A DNA stretch of 64,000 bases from Halorussus pelagicus. Lineage in GTDB: Archaea; Halobacteriota; Halobacteria; Halobacteriales; Haladaptataceae. Every line of letters begins with the position of its first letter. Position 1 is the stretch's first letter. Below the pieces are notes generated by a model that saw only the letters and a program-made list of their open reading frames with translations, searched no databases and was not told the origin of the DNA. This document shows positions 20,204 through 29,036 of this stretch, one piece after another. The stretch is from positions 310,001 to 374,000 of the forward strand of contig NZ_CP035119.1 of assembly GCF_004087835.1 (NCBI RefSeq), given 5' to 3'. The position numbers were made by a program, and so were the translations under genes.

Positions 20204-21544
20204 CTAAATCGACTCGTTCAGCGCGGCCTCGATGTCGAGGTAGCCCGAGCCGTGGTACTTGGCCGGACCCACGTCGCGCGCGGTCGCTTCGAGATGCTCG
20301 CGGATTTCGCTCGGCGTCGCGTCGGGGTTGGCGCTCTTGACGAGCGCAGCGGCCGCCGAGACCTGCGGGGCCGCCATGCTCGTGCCCGCCTTCCAGCCGT
20401 ATTCGGGCACCATCTCGTCGTTGTCGCCCCACTCGAAGACCGTACTCAGCACCATGTCGTACTGCCAGTTGGCGTCCGACGGCGGGTTCTGGACGGAGTT
20501 TCCACCCTGCGCGCTGATGTCGATAGACTCACTCCCGTAGTTTGTGTACGGGGCGGGGTCGGTCGGCTCTTCGTCGAGTTTGTTGAACGCCGCGTGGTAG
20601 TTCCGAATGAACTTGCCGTTGCCCTTGTCGTCCCACCGGTAGCCGACGGGACCCGTCGCGCTGACGCTCATCACGTTGTCCGCCGCGCTCGGCAGATTGA
20701 GAACGTCGCCGTCCTCGTCGAGGTTCTTCCCGTCGTTGCCCGCGGCCGACACCATCAGCGTGCCCTGCGAGGCGGCGTAGTCGGTCGCGCGCTCGATGGA
20801 CTCCTTCAGAAGCCGGTTCTCCTTGTTGTCGGGTAGCGGGTACGCGCCGAGACTCATGTTGGCCACGTCGGCCTCGATATCGCCCGCGTAGGTCATCGCC
20901 GCGATGATGTCGCCGAAGAACGAGAACGGTCCCGTGAACACCCGGAGCGCGACGAGTTCGGTCCCCGGTGCGGTGCCGACGACGCCCTCGTCGTTCTGGT
21001 CGTCGCCCGCGATGATGCCCGCGACGTGGGTGCCGTGGTCGTTGTACCACGGCGTGAAGTCGCCCCCGTCGCCCGTGAAGTTCTTCGAGAGGTCCGTGTT
21101 GAGCGGACCGCTCAGGTCCGGGTGGTTCGGAATCGCCCCCGAGTCGAGGACCGCCACGCGAGTCCCCTCGCCGCGGGTCCTCCCGTGGAGACCCGAGACG
21201 CCTTGGTCCTGTTTGTCCCACTGGAGCTGCGAGAGCTTGTGCGGGCCGGGTTCGTCGCCGTTCCCGTTGTCCTCGGTCTCCGCGAAGTCGAACTCCATCT
21301 CTACGTCCTTCGAGAACGATTCGCCTTCGACCTGTCCCTTCTCGGCCTCAACCACTGCGAGGTCGATCTGGCTCAGGTCGTGGACGACATCCACGTCGTC
21401 GAGAACGCCGTCGGACGCCGATTTGAGGTCCACGAGGTATCGCTTGTCCGCGGACTCCGCCGAGACCGCCGTCGGCAGTGCGAGTCCGCCGAGCGCCGCG
21501 CCCGCTCCTTTCAGAAACGTACGTCGATTGGTTTCGTTCCGCAT
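20204..21544 (-). CDS. Tat-exported subtilisin-like protease, second copy
   Basis: A 446-residue paralogue of the downstream protease. It has a Tat motif NRRTFLKG, a propeptide to about 90 and a catalytic triad Asp134, His170, Ser389, with oxyanion Asn270. Long blocks around the Asp, His and Asn motifs are identical or almost identical to the other copy at DNA level, while the propeptide, the loop near 305-330 (KGNGKFIRNYHAAF in place of the His/Asp tract) and the C-terminus differ. It ends shortly after the conserved domain with no acidic tail. It has its own TATA box, so the two genes are probably transcribed separately. Confidence 0.93.
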   Translation of the reverse strand: MRNETNRRTFLKGAGAALGGLALPTAVSAESADKRYLVDLKSASDGVLDDVDVVHDLSQIDLAVVEAEKGQVEGESFSKDVEMEFDFAETEDNGNGDEPGPHKLSQLQWDKQDQGVSGLHGRTRGEGTRVAVLDSGAIPNHPDLSGPLNTDLSKNFTGDGGDFTPWYNDHGTHVAGIIAGDDQNDEGVVGTAPGTELVALRVFTGPFSFFGDIIAAMTYAGDIEADVANMSLGAYPLPDNKENRLLKESIERATDYAASQGTLMVSAAGNDGKNLDEDGDVLNLPSAADNVMSVSATGPVGYRWDDKGNGKFIRNYHAAFNKLDEEPTDPAPYTNYGSESIDISAQGGNSVQNPPSDANWQYDMVLSTVFEWGDNDEMVPEYGWKAGTSMAAPQVSAAAALVKSANPDATPSEIREHLEATARDVGPAKYHGSGYLDIEAALNESI

Positions 21545-21565
21545 GTCTATGAACCAGAGATATTC

Positions 21566-21577
21566 TTTATTAAATAG
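21566..21577 (-). promoter_or_regulatory. TATA box for the second subtilase
   Basis: Read on the minus strand as ctatttaataaa, centred 27 bp before ATG 21544. It is a strong match to a haloarchaeal TATA box for a leaderless transcript. Confidence 0.6.
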
Positions 21578-21832
21578 TTCGGTTTTATCTATGATAAAAG
21601 CAAAAAGATGGTTGGAGATATTATATTTTAAGTGAGATAGCCTCGATAGCGTAGCGTTCGAAAATATCTGCTCGATACGGTCCGTTGACCGTACGTTCAG
21701 GAACCGAGCGATATGAAGAGTGGAACTCGGTTACAACGACTTGTGACCGGTCCGGACGCCGCTCGCTTGGGATGTGACACCGCGAACCGGGAAAGTTGCC
21801 GCAGGCGAAAATCCGGCTCTATCTCCGGTCGC

Positions 21833-22984
21833 TCAGTAGCCCTTGCCGAGCAGTTCGCGGGCGATGATGTTTTTCTGAATCTCCGTGGTCCCCTCGTAGA
21901 TTTGGGTGATTTTCGCGTCGCGGTAGAACCGCTCGACCGGGAAGTCGTTGACGAAGCCAGCGCCGCCGTGAATCTGGACGGCCTCGTTGGCCACGTCAAC
22001 GGCCACGCGGGAGGCGAACTCCTTGGCCATGCTGGCGAGTTTCGTGATGTCCTCGCCCTGATCAACGCTCCACGCGGCCTTGTAGGTCAGGTTGCGCGCG
22101 GCCTCGGTCTCGGTATGCATCTCCGAGAGTTTGTGCTGAATCGCTTGGAACTCGCCGATTTCGCGGCCGAACTGCTCGCGCTCTTCGGCGTAGTTGAGCG
22201 CGGCCTCGGAAGCACCCTTGGCGATACCGACGCCTTGGGCGGCGACGGCGGTCCGGGTCTCGTCAAAGAACTGCATCTGCTGGAGGAAGCCCATCCCGCG
22301 GGTGCCGACGAGGTTCTCCTCGGGCACGCGCACGTCGTTCAGGATGAGTTCCGCGGTGTCGGACGAGCGGATACCCAGTTTGCCCGTAATCTTCTCGGAC
22401 TCGAAACCGTCGCGGTCGGCCTCGACGACGATCTGGGAAAAGCCGTTGTATCGGCCGTCGGCGTCGGGGTCGGTCTGACAGAGGACGACGTAGTAGTCGC
22501 CGACCGACCCGTTGGTGATCCACATCTTGTTCCCGTTGAGTATCCACTCGTCGCCGTCCTTCTCGGCGCTGGTGGAGACGCTGGACACGTCCGACCCCGT
22601 GTCGGGTTCCGAGATGGCCGCGCCCATGATGGCGTCACCCTCCGCGATGGGCGACAGGAAGCGCTCCTTCTGGTCTTCGGTGCCGTACTCCATGACGGCG
22701 TGGGCACCGAACGACGCCGAGGTGATGCAGAGACCGATGCCGGGGTCCACGGCGAACAGTTCCTCGGTGATGATTGCCGATTCGAGGTTGTTGTAGCCCG
22801 CGCCGCCGTACTCCATCGGGATAATGGAGCCAAGCATCCCCATCTCGGCGGCCTTGTCCATGACCTCGTGGGGGTACTTCTCCTCTACGTCGTACTCCTT
22901 GGCGACCGGAGCGACTTCGTTCTCGGCGAAGCGCCGAACTTCTTCACGAATCTGTTTCTGCTCGTCGGAGAGTGCGAAGTCCAT
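21833..22984 (-). CDS. acyl-CoA dehydrogenase
   Basis: A 383-residue FAD enzyme that introduces the first double bond of beta-oxidation. Family landmarks are [15 protein letters not shown] (FAD and acyl-CoA binding), [24 protein letters not shown] and [20 protein letters not shown]. The catalytic Glu sits in IYEGTTEIQ near the C-terminus. Length is normal for short/medium-chain enzymes; chain-length specificity cannot be read. It is divergent from the hydroxyacyl-CoA dehydrogenase/hydratase gene, with 115 bp between starts. That arrangement suggests co-regulation of fatty acid degradation. Confidence 0.95.
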   Translation of the reverse strand: MDFALSDEQKQIREEVRRFAENEVAPVAKEYDVEEKYPHEVMDKAAEMGMLGSIIPMEYGGAGYNNLESAIITEELFAVDPGIGLCITSASFGAHAVMEYGTEDQKERFLSPIAEGDAIMGAAISEPDTGSDVSSVSTSAEKDGDEWILNGNKMWITNGSVGDYYVVLCQTDPDADGRYNGFSQIVVEADRDGFESEKITGKLGIRSSDTAELILNDVRVPEENLVGTRGMGFLQQMQFFDETRTAVAAQGVGIAKGASEAALNYAEEREQFGREIGEFQAIQHKLSEMHTETEAARNLTYKAAWSVDQGEDITKLASMAKEFASRVAVDVANEAVQIHGGAGFVNDFPVERFYRDAKITQIYEGTTEIQKNIIARELLGKGY

Positions 22985-23007
22985 GCTTCCAGATTACACA
23001 CCCTCCC

Positions 23008-23017
23008 GTAAATTACT
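23008..23017 (-). promoter_or_regulatory. TATA-like box for acyl-CoA dehydrogenase
   Basis: agtaatttac on the minus strand, about 27 bp before ATG 22984, consistent with a leaderless start. Confidence 0.5.
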
Positions 23018-23099
23018 TCGTAACCGACAGTAAACTCGTCGAGAGTTTCTAACCCACAAGAGGGAAACGTTCAAACGCCCGGCAACCGACTATACGAAC

Positions 23100-25079
23100 A
23101 TGGAAGTAGACGATATCAACACCATCACGGTTCTCGGAGCAGGCAACATGGGCCACGGCATCGCCGAAGTCGCCGCCCTCGCAGGGTTCGAGGTCAACCT
23201 GCGCGACATCAAAGAGGAGTTCGTCCAGAACGGCTACGACCAAATCGAGTGGAGCCTCGACAAACTGGCCGAGAAAGACCGACTCACCGACGAGGAGGCC
23301 GAGGCCGCCCTCGACCGCGTGACGCCGGTCGTTGACTTCGAGGCGGCCGTCGAGGACGCCGACTTCGTCGTCGAGGCGGTCCCCGAGAAGATGGAAATCA
23401 AGAAAGACGTGTACGGCGAGCTGGAAGAGTACGCGTCCGACGACGCCGTCTTCGCCACGAACACCTCCAGCCTCTCGATTACGGAACTCTCGGAGGTCAC
23501 CGAGCGCCCCGAGCGGTTCTGCGGGATGCACTTTTTCAACCCGCCGGTCCGGATGCAGTTGGTCGAAGTCATCTCGGGCGAACACACCGACGACGAGGTG
23601 CTGGACCTGACCGAAGACCTCGCCGAGGAGATGGGCAAGACGCCCGTCCGCGTCCGCAAGGACAGCCCCGGTTTCATCGTCAATCGCGTCCTCGTCCCGC
23701 TAATGAACGAGGCGGCGTGGATGGTCGAGTCCGGCGACTACACCGTCGCCGAGGTCGATAGCTCGACCAAGTTCGACATGGGTCTCCCGATGGGGAGCTT
23801 CGAACTCGCCGATCAAGTCGGCATCGACGTGGGCTACCACGTCCTCGAATACATGAACGAGGTGCTGGGCGAGACCTACGAAGCGTGCCCGCTCCTCGTG
23901 GAGAAAGTCGAGGCCGAGAAGCTCGGCAAGAAGACCGGCGAGGGCTTCTACGACTACGAGAACGGCGGCGCGGACATCCCGACCGACGCCGGAAGCGAGA
24001 CGGCCGTCCACCGCCTGCAAGCCGTAATGGCCAACGAAGTCGCCAAGCTGGTCGGCAACGACGTGGCCGACCCCGACGCCATCGACGACGCCGTGATGCT
24101 CGGCGCTGGCTTCCCCGAGGGTCCCGCGAAGATGGCCGACGACGCTGGACTCGACATCCTGCTGGACACCCTCGACGACCTCCACGACGAGACCGGCGAG
24201 GCGCGCTACGAACCCGCTGACTACCTCCGCGAGGCCGCCGAGAGCGGCGGCTTCTACGGCGGCGAGGAAGACGACAGCGACGAAGGCGAATACGACTACG
24301 ACACCATCCGCGTCGAGAAGCCCGGCGACATGGTTGGCAAGATCGTCCTCGACCGCCCCCACCGCATGAACACGGTCAGCGAGGAACTACTGGACGACCT
24401 CGGCGACGCGGTCGAAGCGCTGGAAACGGACGACGACGTGCGCGCACTCTTGCTCGTTGGCGAGGGCGACAAGGCCTTCTCGGCGGGCGCGGACGTACAG
24501 AGCATGGCCGCGGGCGGCGGCGACCCGATTCAGGCGGTCGAACTCTCGAAGAAGGGCCAACAGACCTTCGGGAAACTCGAAGCCTGCCCGATGCCCGTGC
24601 TGGCGGCCATCGACGGCTACTGTCTCGGCGGCGGGATGGAGATGGCCACCTGCGCCGATATGCGCATCGCCACCGACCGTTCCGAGATGGGCCAGCCCGA
24701 ACACGACCTCGGTCTCCTCCCCGGCTGGGGCGGCACCCAGCGACTCAAGCACATCGTCGGCGAGGGCCGCGCCAAGGAAATCATCTTCACCGCCGACCGC
24801 TTCGAAACCGAGACGATGGCCGACTACGGCTTCGTCAACGAAGTTGTCGAAGTGGCCGAGTTCGAGGACCGCGCCCACGAACTCGCCGCCGACCTCGCGG
24901 CCGGACCGCCAATCGCCCAAAAGTACACCAAGCGCGCGATGCTCGCGGGCCGCGATGATACGGATGCGGGTCTGGAAGTCGAATCGCAGGCGTTCGGCCA
25001 CCTCATGAACACCGACGACCTAATGGAAGGCATCACGGCGTTCATGGGCGACGGGGAGCCGAACTTCAAAGGCGAGTGA
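23100..25079 (+). CDS. fused 3-hydroxyacyl-CoA dehydrogenase / enoyl-CoA hydratase
   Basis: A 659-residue bifunctional beta-oxidation enzyme. The N-terminal half is the NAD-dependent dehydrogenase: VLGAGNMGHGIAEVAALAG at 11-29, NTSSLSIT, and HFFNPPVRMQLVEV with the catalytic His. An acidic linker near 380-400 leads to the hydratase half, with RPHRMNTVSEEL, SAGADVQSM, and both catalytic Glu in GGGMEMATCADMRIA and GQPEHDLGLLPGWGG. The domain order, dehydrogenase first, is opposite to bacterial FadB/FadJ and usual for archaeal fusions. It faces the acyl-CoA dehydrogenase gene. A thiolase is not in the window. Confidence 0.95.
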   Translation: MEVDDINTITVLGAGNMGHGIAEVAALAGFEVNLRDIKEEFVQNGYDQIEWSLDKLAEKDRLTDEEAEAALDRVTPVVDFEAAVEDADFVVEAVPEKMEIKKDVYGELEEYASDDAVFATNTSSLSITELSEVTERPERFCGMHFFNPPVRMQLVEVISGEHTDDEVLDLTEDLAEEMGKTPVRVRKDSPGFIVNRVLVPLMNEAAWMVESGDYTVAEVDSSTKFDMGLPMGSFELADQVGIDVGYHVLEYMNEVLGETYEACPLLVEKVEAEKLGKKTGEGFYDYENGGADIPTDAGSETAVHRLQAVMANEVAKLVGNDVADPDAIDDAVMLGAGFPEGPAKMADDAGLDILLDTLDDLHDETGEARYEPADYLREAAESGGFYGGEEDDSDEGEYDYDTIRVEKPGDMVGKIVLDRPHRMNTVSEELLDDLGDAVEALETDDDVRALLLVGEGDKAFSAGADVQSMAAGGGDPIQAVELSKKGQQTFGKLEACPMPVLAAIDGYCLGGGMEMATCADMRIATDRSEMGQPEHDLGLLPGWGGTQRLKHIVGEGRAKEIIFTADRFETETMADYGFVNEVVEVAEFEDRAHELAADLAAGPPIAQKYTKRAMLAGRDDTDAGLEVESQAFGHLMNTDDLMEGITAFMGDGEPNFKGE

Positions 25080-25105
25080 ACGAGCCGTCGAAGTGAGGCG
25101 ACCGT

Positions 25106-25126
25106 CGTCAGAGCTTGCCTCTGACG
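25106..25126. terminator. stem-loop after the hydroxyacyl-CoA dehydrogenase gene
   Basis: A perfect 8-bp inverted repeat, cgtcagag and ctctgacg around a 5-nt loop, begins 27 bp past the stop codon. There is no T run, so a terminator or mRNA-end role is only likely. Confidence 0.4.
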
Positions 25127-25287
25127 GAAGTGAGCCAGAGTTCGAAGGAAAGTAAGCGGAGCGAACTGACCGGCGACGAACCGGAGTTTCGACCAACCCC
25201 GTTTATTTGCAACTCACTTTTCGAGAGCCATCGGCGTCGTTCGGACAGTACGCTCTCCTCGGTATCGTTTCGTCACCGAATCGAGGA

Positions 25288-25297
25288 AGTTTATAGT
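25288..25297 (+). promoter_or_regulatory. TATA-like box for the HNH endonuclease gene
   Basis: agtttatagt lies about 30 bp before ATG 25322 and predicts a leaderless transcript. Confidence 0.55.
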
Positions 25298-25321
25298 CTC
25301 GATAGTCTAGAAAGACGATAG

Positions 25322-26008
25322 ATGAAGCTCTATCAAAAAGAACACTGGCTCGAAGCGAAATACTGGGACGAGGGACTTACGCAGAAAGAAATCGCGGACA
25401 AGTGCGGCGTCTCGCCCTCGACGATTCGCAAGTACATGAAAAAGTTCGACATTCCGACCCGAGAGATGCGCGGCGAGAACCACCCGATGTACGGCCGAGA
25501 ACGGACCAAAGAAGAAAAGCGAAAAATTTCCGAATCGCTAGAAGGTCGGTCGTTCTCCGAGGAGACCCGGCAACGGATGTCGGAGGCACGCGAAGGGAAC
25601 GAGATACCCGACGACGTTCGTGAACAAATCGCCGACTCGCTCGAAGGAATTACTCGGTCGAAAGAGACTCGACAGAAGATGAGTAAATCGACGGCCGGAG
25701 AGGACAATCCGAACTGGCGGGGTGGCTACAGCAGGCGATACGGGTCGGGATGGTCCGTTGCACGAGAGACCATCCGCGAGCGCGACGAAGTCTGCCAACA
25801 CTGTGGCCACGATGGGTCCGAGAGGCGGTTAGAGGTCCATCACGTCGTTCCCGTGAGAATATTCCGGAACGCGGAACATCTCGAAATCGAGGACGCTCAC
25901 GACGAAGAGAACTTAGTCCTTCTTTGCAACCGCTGTCACGGCAAGGCGGACCACCGAAAAATCGAGTTCGACGCGCCGATAGAACTACTTTTCGACGCCA
26001 AAGTGTAA
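25322..26008 (+). CDS. HTH-NUMOD-HNH endonuclease, homing-type
   Basis: A 228-residue nuclease. Residues 1-45 hold a helix-turn-helix (GLTQKEIADKCGVSPSTIRKY, in parts). Residues about 58-130 hold three NUMOD3-like repeats of the form SEETRQRMSEAREG, the modular DNA-binding unit of HNH/GIY-YIG homing enzymes. The C-terminus has a zinc HNH domain: CQHCG, LEVHHVVPVR, and NLVLLCNRCHGKADH. Composition is richer in Lys and the DNA is less GC-rich than neighbours, which suggests acquisition. It is not inside an intron or intein; it stands between the fatty-acid gene and tRNA-Glu. It may be a free-standing mobile nuclease or a phage-derived gene. Confidence 0.9.
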   Translation: MKLYQKEHWLEAKYWDEGLTQKEIADKCGVSPSTIRKYMKKFDIPTREMRGENHPMYGRERTKEEKRKISESLEGRSFSEETRQRMSEAREGNEIPDDVREQIADSLEGITRSKETRQKMSKSTAGEDNPNWRGGYSRRYGSGWSVARETIRERDEVCQHCGHDGSERRLEVHHVVPVRIFRNAEHLEIEDAHDEENLVLLCNRCHGKADHRKIEFDAPIELLFDAKV

Positions 26009-26062
26009 TTCACCTATTTAATCCGTGGCAAATCACGCCACGGCGAGATGGATTTAGTGAGG

Positions 26063-26071
26063 TTTATAAAT
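26063..26071 (+). promoter_or_regulatory. TATA box upstream of tRNA-Glu
   Basis: tttataaat lies about 58 bp before the mature tRNA, leaving about 30 nt of 5' leader for RNase P. Confidence 0.5.
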
Positions 26072-26124
26072 ATCCGGGCCATTCGTCAAAATGCGTCCGG
26101 GAGCGGACCCGGAAGAAGATAAAC

Positions 26125-26199
26125 GCTCCGTTGGTGTAGCCCGGCCAATCATTCGGGCCTTTCGAGCCTGTGACCTGGGTTCAAATCCCAGACGGAGCA
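26125..26199 (+). tRNA. tRNA-Glu (anticodon UUC)
   Basis: The acceptor gctccgt pairs perfectly with acggagc. The anticodon stem cgggc/gcctg encloses the loop ctttcga, giving anticodon TTC. The T-arm is ctggg-ttcaaat-cccag. The discriminator is A and CCA is not encoded. I see no intron and no nearby copy of its 3' end. Confidence 0.95.
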
Positions 26200-26289
26200 T
26201 AATTTTGACGTGAAATAAACCATTACGGCTACGATTCCTCAATTCGGTGTCGATATTCGACTCCGCAGATTCAACCTTCTTACCTCGAC

Positions 26290-27141
26290 TCACTCGAACC
26301 ACACGTCGCCGAACGACTCGAAGAAGGGTCTGCCTGTATCTACGAACTCATAGCGCGCCGCGAGGTCGCGGGCGACGCCTTCGACGCCCTCTCGGTGGTC
26401 GTCGAATCGGTCCCGATACGACGCTGCTAGCCGATTGCTCACGTAGGCTCGGAGCGACTGGTCGGACTCCAAGGCCTCGAAGATGGTGTCGCCGCCGGTC
26501 GGGAGCGTTTGTTCTTCCGGCGCGGCGACGTGAGCGAGGAGGAGTTGGTTCGAGGCCAGTGCCTCCAGTCCGGCGTCGATGGCGTCCAGTTCGGCGAGAA
26601 AGTCGCTACAGACGACGACCAGTGCCTTCGAGTCGATAGTCGCGGCGTAGTCGGCGAGCGCCGCCTCGAAGTCTGCCTCGCCGTTCGGTTCGACCGCGTT
26701 GCACTCCTCGACCAGTTCGAGAACTTCCCCGCGGTTCGACCGGCCGCGGTCGAGTCTGCGGGCGGTCTCGTCGAAGACCGCGAACCGGAACTCGTTGTGT
26801 TCGCGGGCGGTGAGGTAGGCGAACCCCAACCCGATTTTCGCGGCGGTCTCGAACTTGTCGGGGTCGCCGAAGTCCATCGACGCGCTCGAATCCACGAGGA
26901 CGTGGACCGTGAAGTTACGCTCGGCCTCAAACTGCTTGACGTAGAGTTCGTCGGTCCGGGCGTAGAGGTTCCAGTCGATGAATCGAGGTTCGTCGCCCGG
27001 TGAGTACCGGCGGTAGTCCGCGAAGGTCAGGCCCTCGCCGACCGCCTCCGCGGTGCGGTCGCCTTGCTGTTGGGAGCGGGCGTCTCGGTCGTCGGCGGCG
27101 TCGAAGCGGTCGAGTTCGTCCAGAAAGTCGGTCGTGATCAT
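26290..27141 (-). CDS. DUF58 domain protein (VWA-like) of a MoxR operon
   Basis: A 283-residue DUF58 protein. The diagnostic segment GEGLTFADYRRYSPGDEPRFIDWNLYART, read in parts, appears at about 35-65, followed by a VWA-like half with VDSSASMDFGDPDKF, a complete DxSxS metal site. It ends with FFESFGDVWFE. DUF58 proteins are encoded beside MoxR ATPases and are thought to be chaperone or assembly partners. It is the last gene of the six-gene operon, 4 bp after moxR. No membrane segment is apparent, so it is cytosolic. Confidence 0.92.
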   Translation of the reverse strand: MITTDFLDELDRFDAADDRDARSQQQGDRTAEAVGEGLTFADYRRYSPGDEPRFIDWNLYARTDELYVKQFEAERNFTVHVLVDSSASMDFGDPDKFETAAKIGLGFAYLTAREHNEFRFAVFDETARRLDRGRSNRGEVLELVEECNAVEPNGEADFEAALADYAATIDSKALVVVCSDFLAELDAIDAGLEALASNQLLLAHVAAPEEQTLPTGGDTIFEALESDQSLRAYVSNRLAASYRDRFDDHREGVEGVARDLAARYEFVDTGRPFFESFGDVWFE

Positions 27142-27145
27142 CGTC

Positions 27146-28099
27146 TCAGCGGTCCTCGACTAGCGCGCGTATCGCGTCGTCGGGCGTCAGTCCCTCGCGC
27201 TCGGCCCGAAAGTCCACGACGACGCGGTGGCGAAGGACCGGCACGGCCATCGCCGTGATGTCCTCACGCCCGACGTGGGTGCGCCCCTCCACGAGCGCGC
27301 GGGCCTTCGCCGCGCGGACCAGCGACATGCTGGCGCGGGGACTCGCCCCGTACTCCAAGTCCTCGGCAGTCCGGGTGTCGCGCACGAGGTCCACCGCGAG
27401 GTCACGGAGGTCGTCGGCGATGGGGACCTGATGGGTGAGTTGTTGCATCTTCCGGAGTTCGCGGGTCGAGACCTTCGACTCGACGGAGACCGACGCGTCC
27501 ACGTCGCCCGTGTAGCGGTCCACGATTTCGCGCTCGGCCGCCGCGGAGGGGTAGTCCACGAGAATCTTCATGAGGAAGCGGTCGGACTGGGCCTCGGGCA
27601 GAGGGTAGGTCCCCTCTTGGTCGATGGGGTTCTGCGTGGCGAGGACGAAGAACGGTTCCGGCAGGTCGTAGGTCTCGTTGCCCGCCGTCACCTGTCCCTC
27701 CTCCATCGCTTCGAGCAGGGCCGATTGGGTCTTCGGCGTCGCCCGGTTTATCTCATCGGAGAGGACGAGGTTGGCGAACACCGGTCCCTTCTCGAAGGTG
27801 AAGGTGCGGCCGGTCTCGGTCTCCCGAACCATCTCGGTCCCGATAACGTCCGAAGGCATCAGGTCGGGAGTGTTCTGGATGCGCGAAAAGGAGAGACCCG
27901 TGACCTCCGCGAGCGTCCTGACGAGCAGCGTCTTGCCGAGACCGGGTGTACTCTCCAACAGCGCGTTGCCGTCACAGAGCAGGCAGGCCAGCACTTGGTC
28001 TACGACCTGCTCTTGGCCGACGATGCGCCGCTGGACCTCCGAGCGTATCGCCTGAATGCGGTTCGTCACGTCGTCGATGGCTTGGTTTCGGTCAGTCAT
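27146..28099 (-). CDS. moxR: MoxR-family AAA+ ATPase
   Basis: A 317-residue MoxR ATPase: Walker A STPGLGKT, Walker B LVLSDEINRA, sensor I FFVLATQNPIDQEGTYPLPE and sensor II ASPRASMSLVRAAKA. ATG 28099 is the chosen start. A longer open frame upstream is an out-of-phase reading of the preceding gene. It overlaps the preceding membrane-protein gene by 8 nt and is followed by the DUF58 gene. MoxR proteins act as chaperone-like remodelers of VWA-domain partners, and this operon supplies two such partners. Confidence 0.95.
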   Translation of the reverse strand: MTDRNQAIDDVTNRIQAIRSEVQRRIVGQEQVVDQVLACLLCDGNALLESTPGLGKTLLVRTLAEVTGLSFSRIQNTPDLMPSDVIGTEMVRETETGRTFTFEKGPVFANLVLSDEINRATPKTQSALLEAMEEGQVTAGNETYDLPEPFFVLATQNPIDQEGTYPLPEAQSDRFLMKILVDYPSAAAEREIVDRYTGDVDASVSVESKVSTRELRKMQQLTHQVPIADDLRDLAVDLVRDTRTAEDLEYGASPRASMSLVRAAKARALVEGRTHVGREDITAMAVPVLRHRVVVDFRAEREGLTPDDAIRALVEDR

Positions 28100-29036
28100 C
28101 CGTAGTGTTTCCTTCGAGTTCGTGTGCGTATCGTTGGACGAGCGCCGCGTCCTCAACGCGCTCGGGCGAGGTGAACCCGGCGCGCTGGGGGTCCACGGCG
28201 GAGTCGTCGCCGCTGTCGCTCGAATCGCCCTCGTAGTTCCAGTCGCGGTCGCCCTCGCCGCCGGGACTCGCGTCCACCGCGGCCGAGAGGTTCTCCGAGC
28301 CAGCGGACACGTCGGTCGGGTCGCCCAGCACCTCCTCGCCGTCCTGCAGGGCCGCCGACTCCGTGGAGAGCGCGTCGCCGTCCGAGTCGCCGGGCGCGGA
28401 GTCGCCCGGTCCGGAGGGTCCGGCAACGCCGATTTCGACCCCGATAACGGCGGTCTGGACCGTCGCCAGACTCACCGCGAGTGCGAGGACGAACGTGGCC
28501 GCGAGGCGGGTCGCGTTCAGGAGGTTGACGCTGGAGGTGTCCCGGAGTCGGTCGAGTACGTCGCCGTAGAGCGACTGGACCATCGGGTTCGAGCGGTCGT
28601 CGCGCGCGGCGTCGCGCGCGGTCCGGAGCGCCTCGCTGACCTCGGGGTTGGCCGCCTCGAACTGCTCGGCGGCGGGCCGTCGCGTCCGAAGGCGAAACTC
28701 CGCGGCGAACGCGACGACTCCGACGAGGAGGGCGATTACGCTACCGACGCTCGGCGCTGGCGCGCCGAGCGAGTCGAACGCCGAGGTCCCGACCTCGATT
28801 TCGAGCGCGGGAATACCGACGAGGGTCGCCGCGAACCGGACCACCAGCAGGACGCAGACCGCGTCGAGACTGGCGTAGACGAACGCCACCTTCCGGCATT
28901 CCCGGCGAATCTCGGCGAGCGCCGCCTCGATGTCGTCGCGGTCGCTCGCGTCGGAAGAGTCCTCCGCGGCGTCGTTCGCGGGAGTTGCGTTGTCCGCCGC
29001 GGCGTCGGCCGTCGGCGCCTCGGACTCGTCGCTCAT
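28092..29036 (-). CDS. membrane protein of the MoxR operon
   Basis: A 314-residue haloarchaeal protein. It has an acidic Ala/Asp-rich N-terminus to about 40, then membrane segments near VFYASLDAVCVLLVVRFAATLVG-like sequence (about 50-70), SVIALLVGVVAFAAEF (about 100) and ATRLAATFVLALAVSLATVQ (about 180). The last 110 residues are hydrophilic, Gly/Asp/Ser-rich and probably disordered and extracytoplasmic. I do not recognise a functional domain. Neighbours on both sides overlap it (4 nt and 8 nt), which ties it to the MoxR system. Confidence 0.8.
   Translation of the reverse strand: MSDESEAPTADAAADNATPANDAAEDSSDASDRDDIEAALAEIRRECRKVAFVYASLDAVCVLLVVRFAATLVGIPALEIEVGTSAFDSLGAPAPSVGSVIALLVGVVAFAAEFRLRTRRPAAEQFEAANPEVSEALRTARDAARDDRSNPMVQSLYGDVLDRLRDTSSVNLLNATRLAATFVLALAVSLATVQTAVIGVEIGVAGPSGPGDSAPGDSDGDALSTESAALQDGEEVLGDPTDVSAGSENLSAAVDASPGGEGDRDWNYEGDSSDSGDDSAVDPQRAGFTSPERVEDAALVQRYAHELEGNTTDD

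Noticed and set aside
26125-26300. Integrated element at tRNA-Glu
   Set aside because: The nearby HNH gene is suggestive, but no copy of the tRNA 3' end and no integrase was found.
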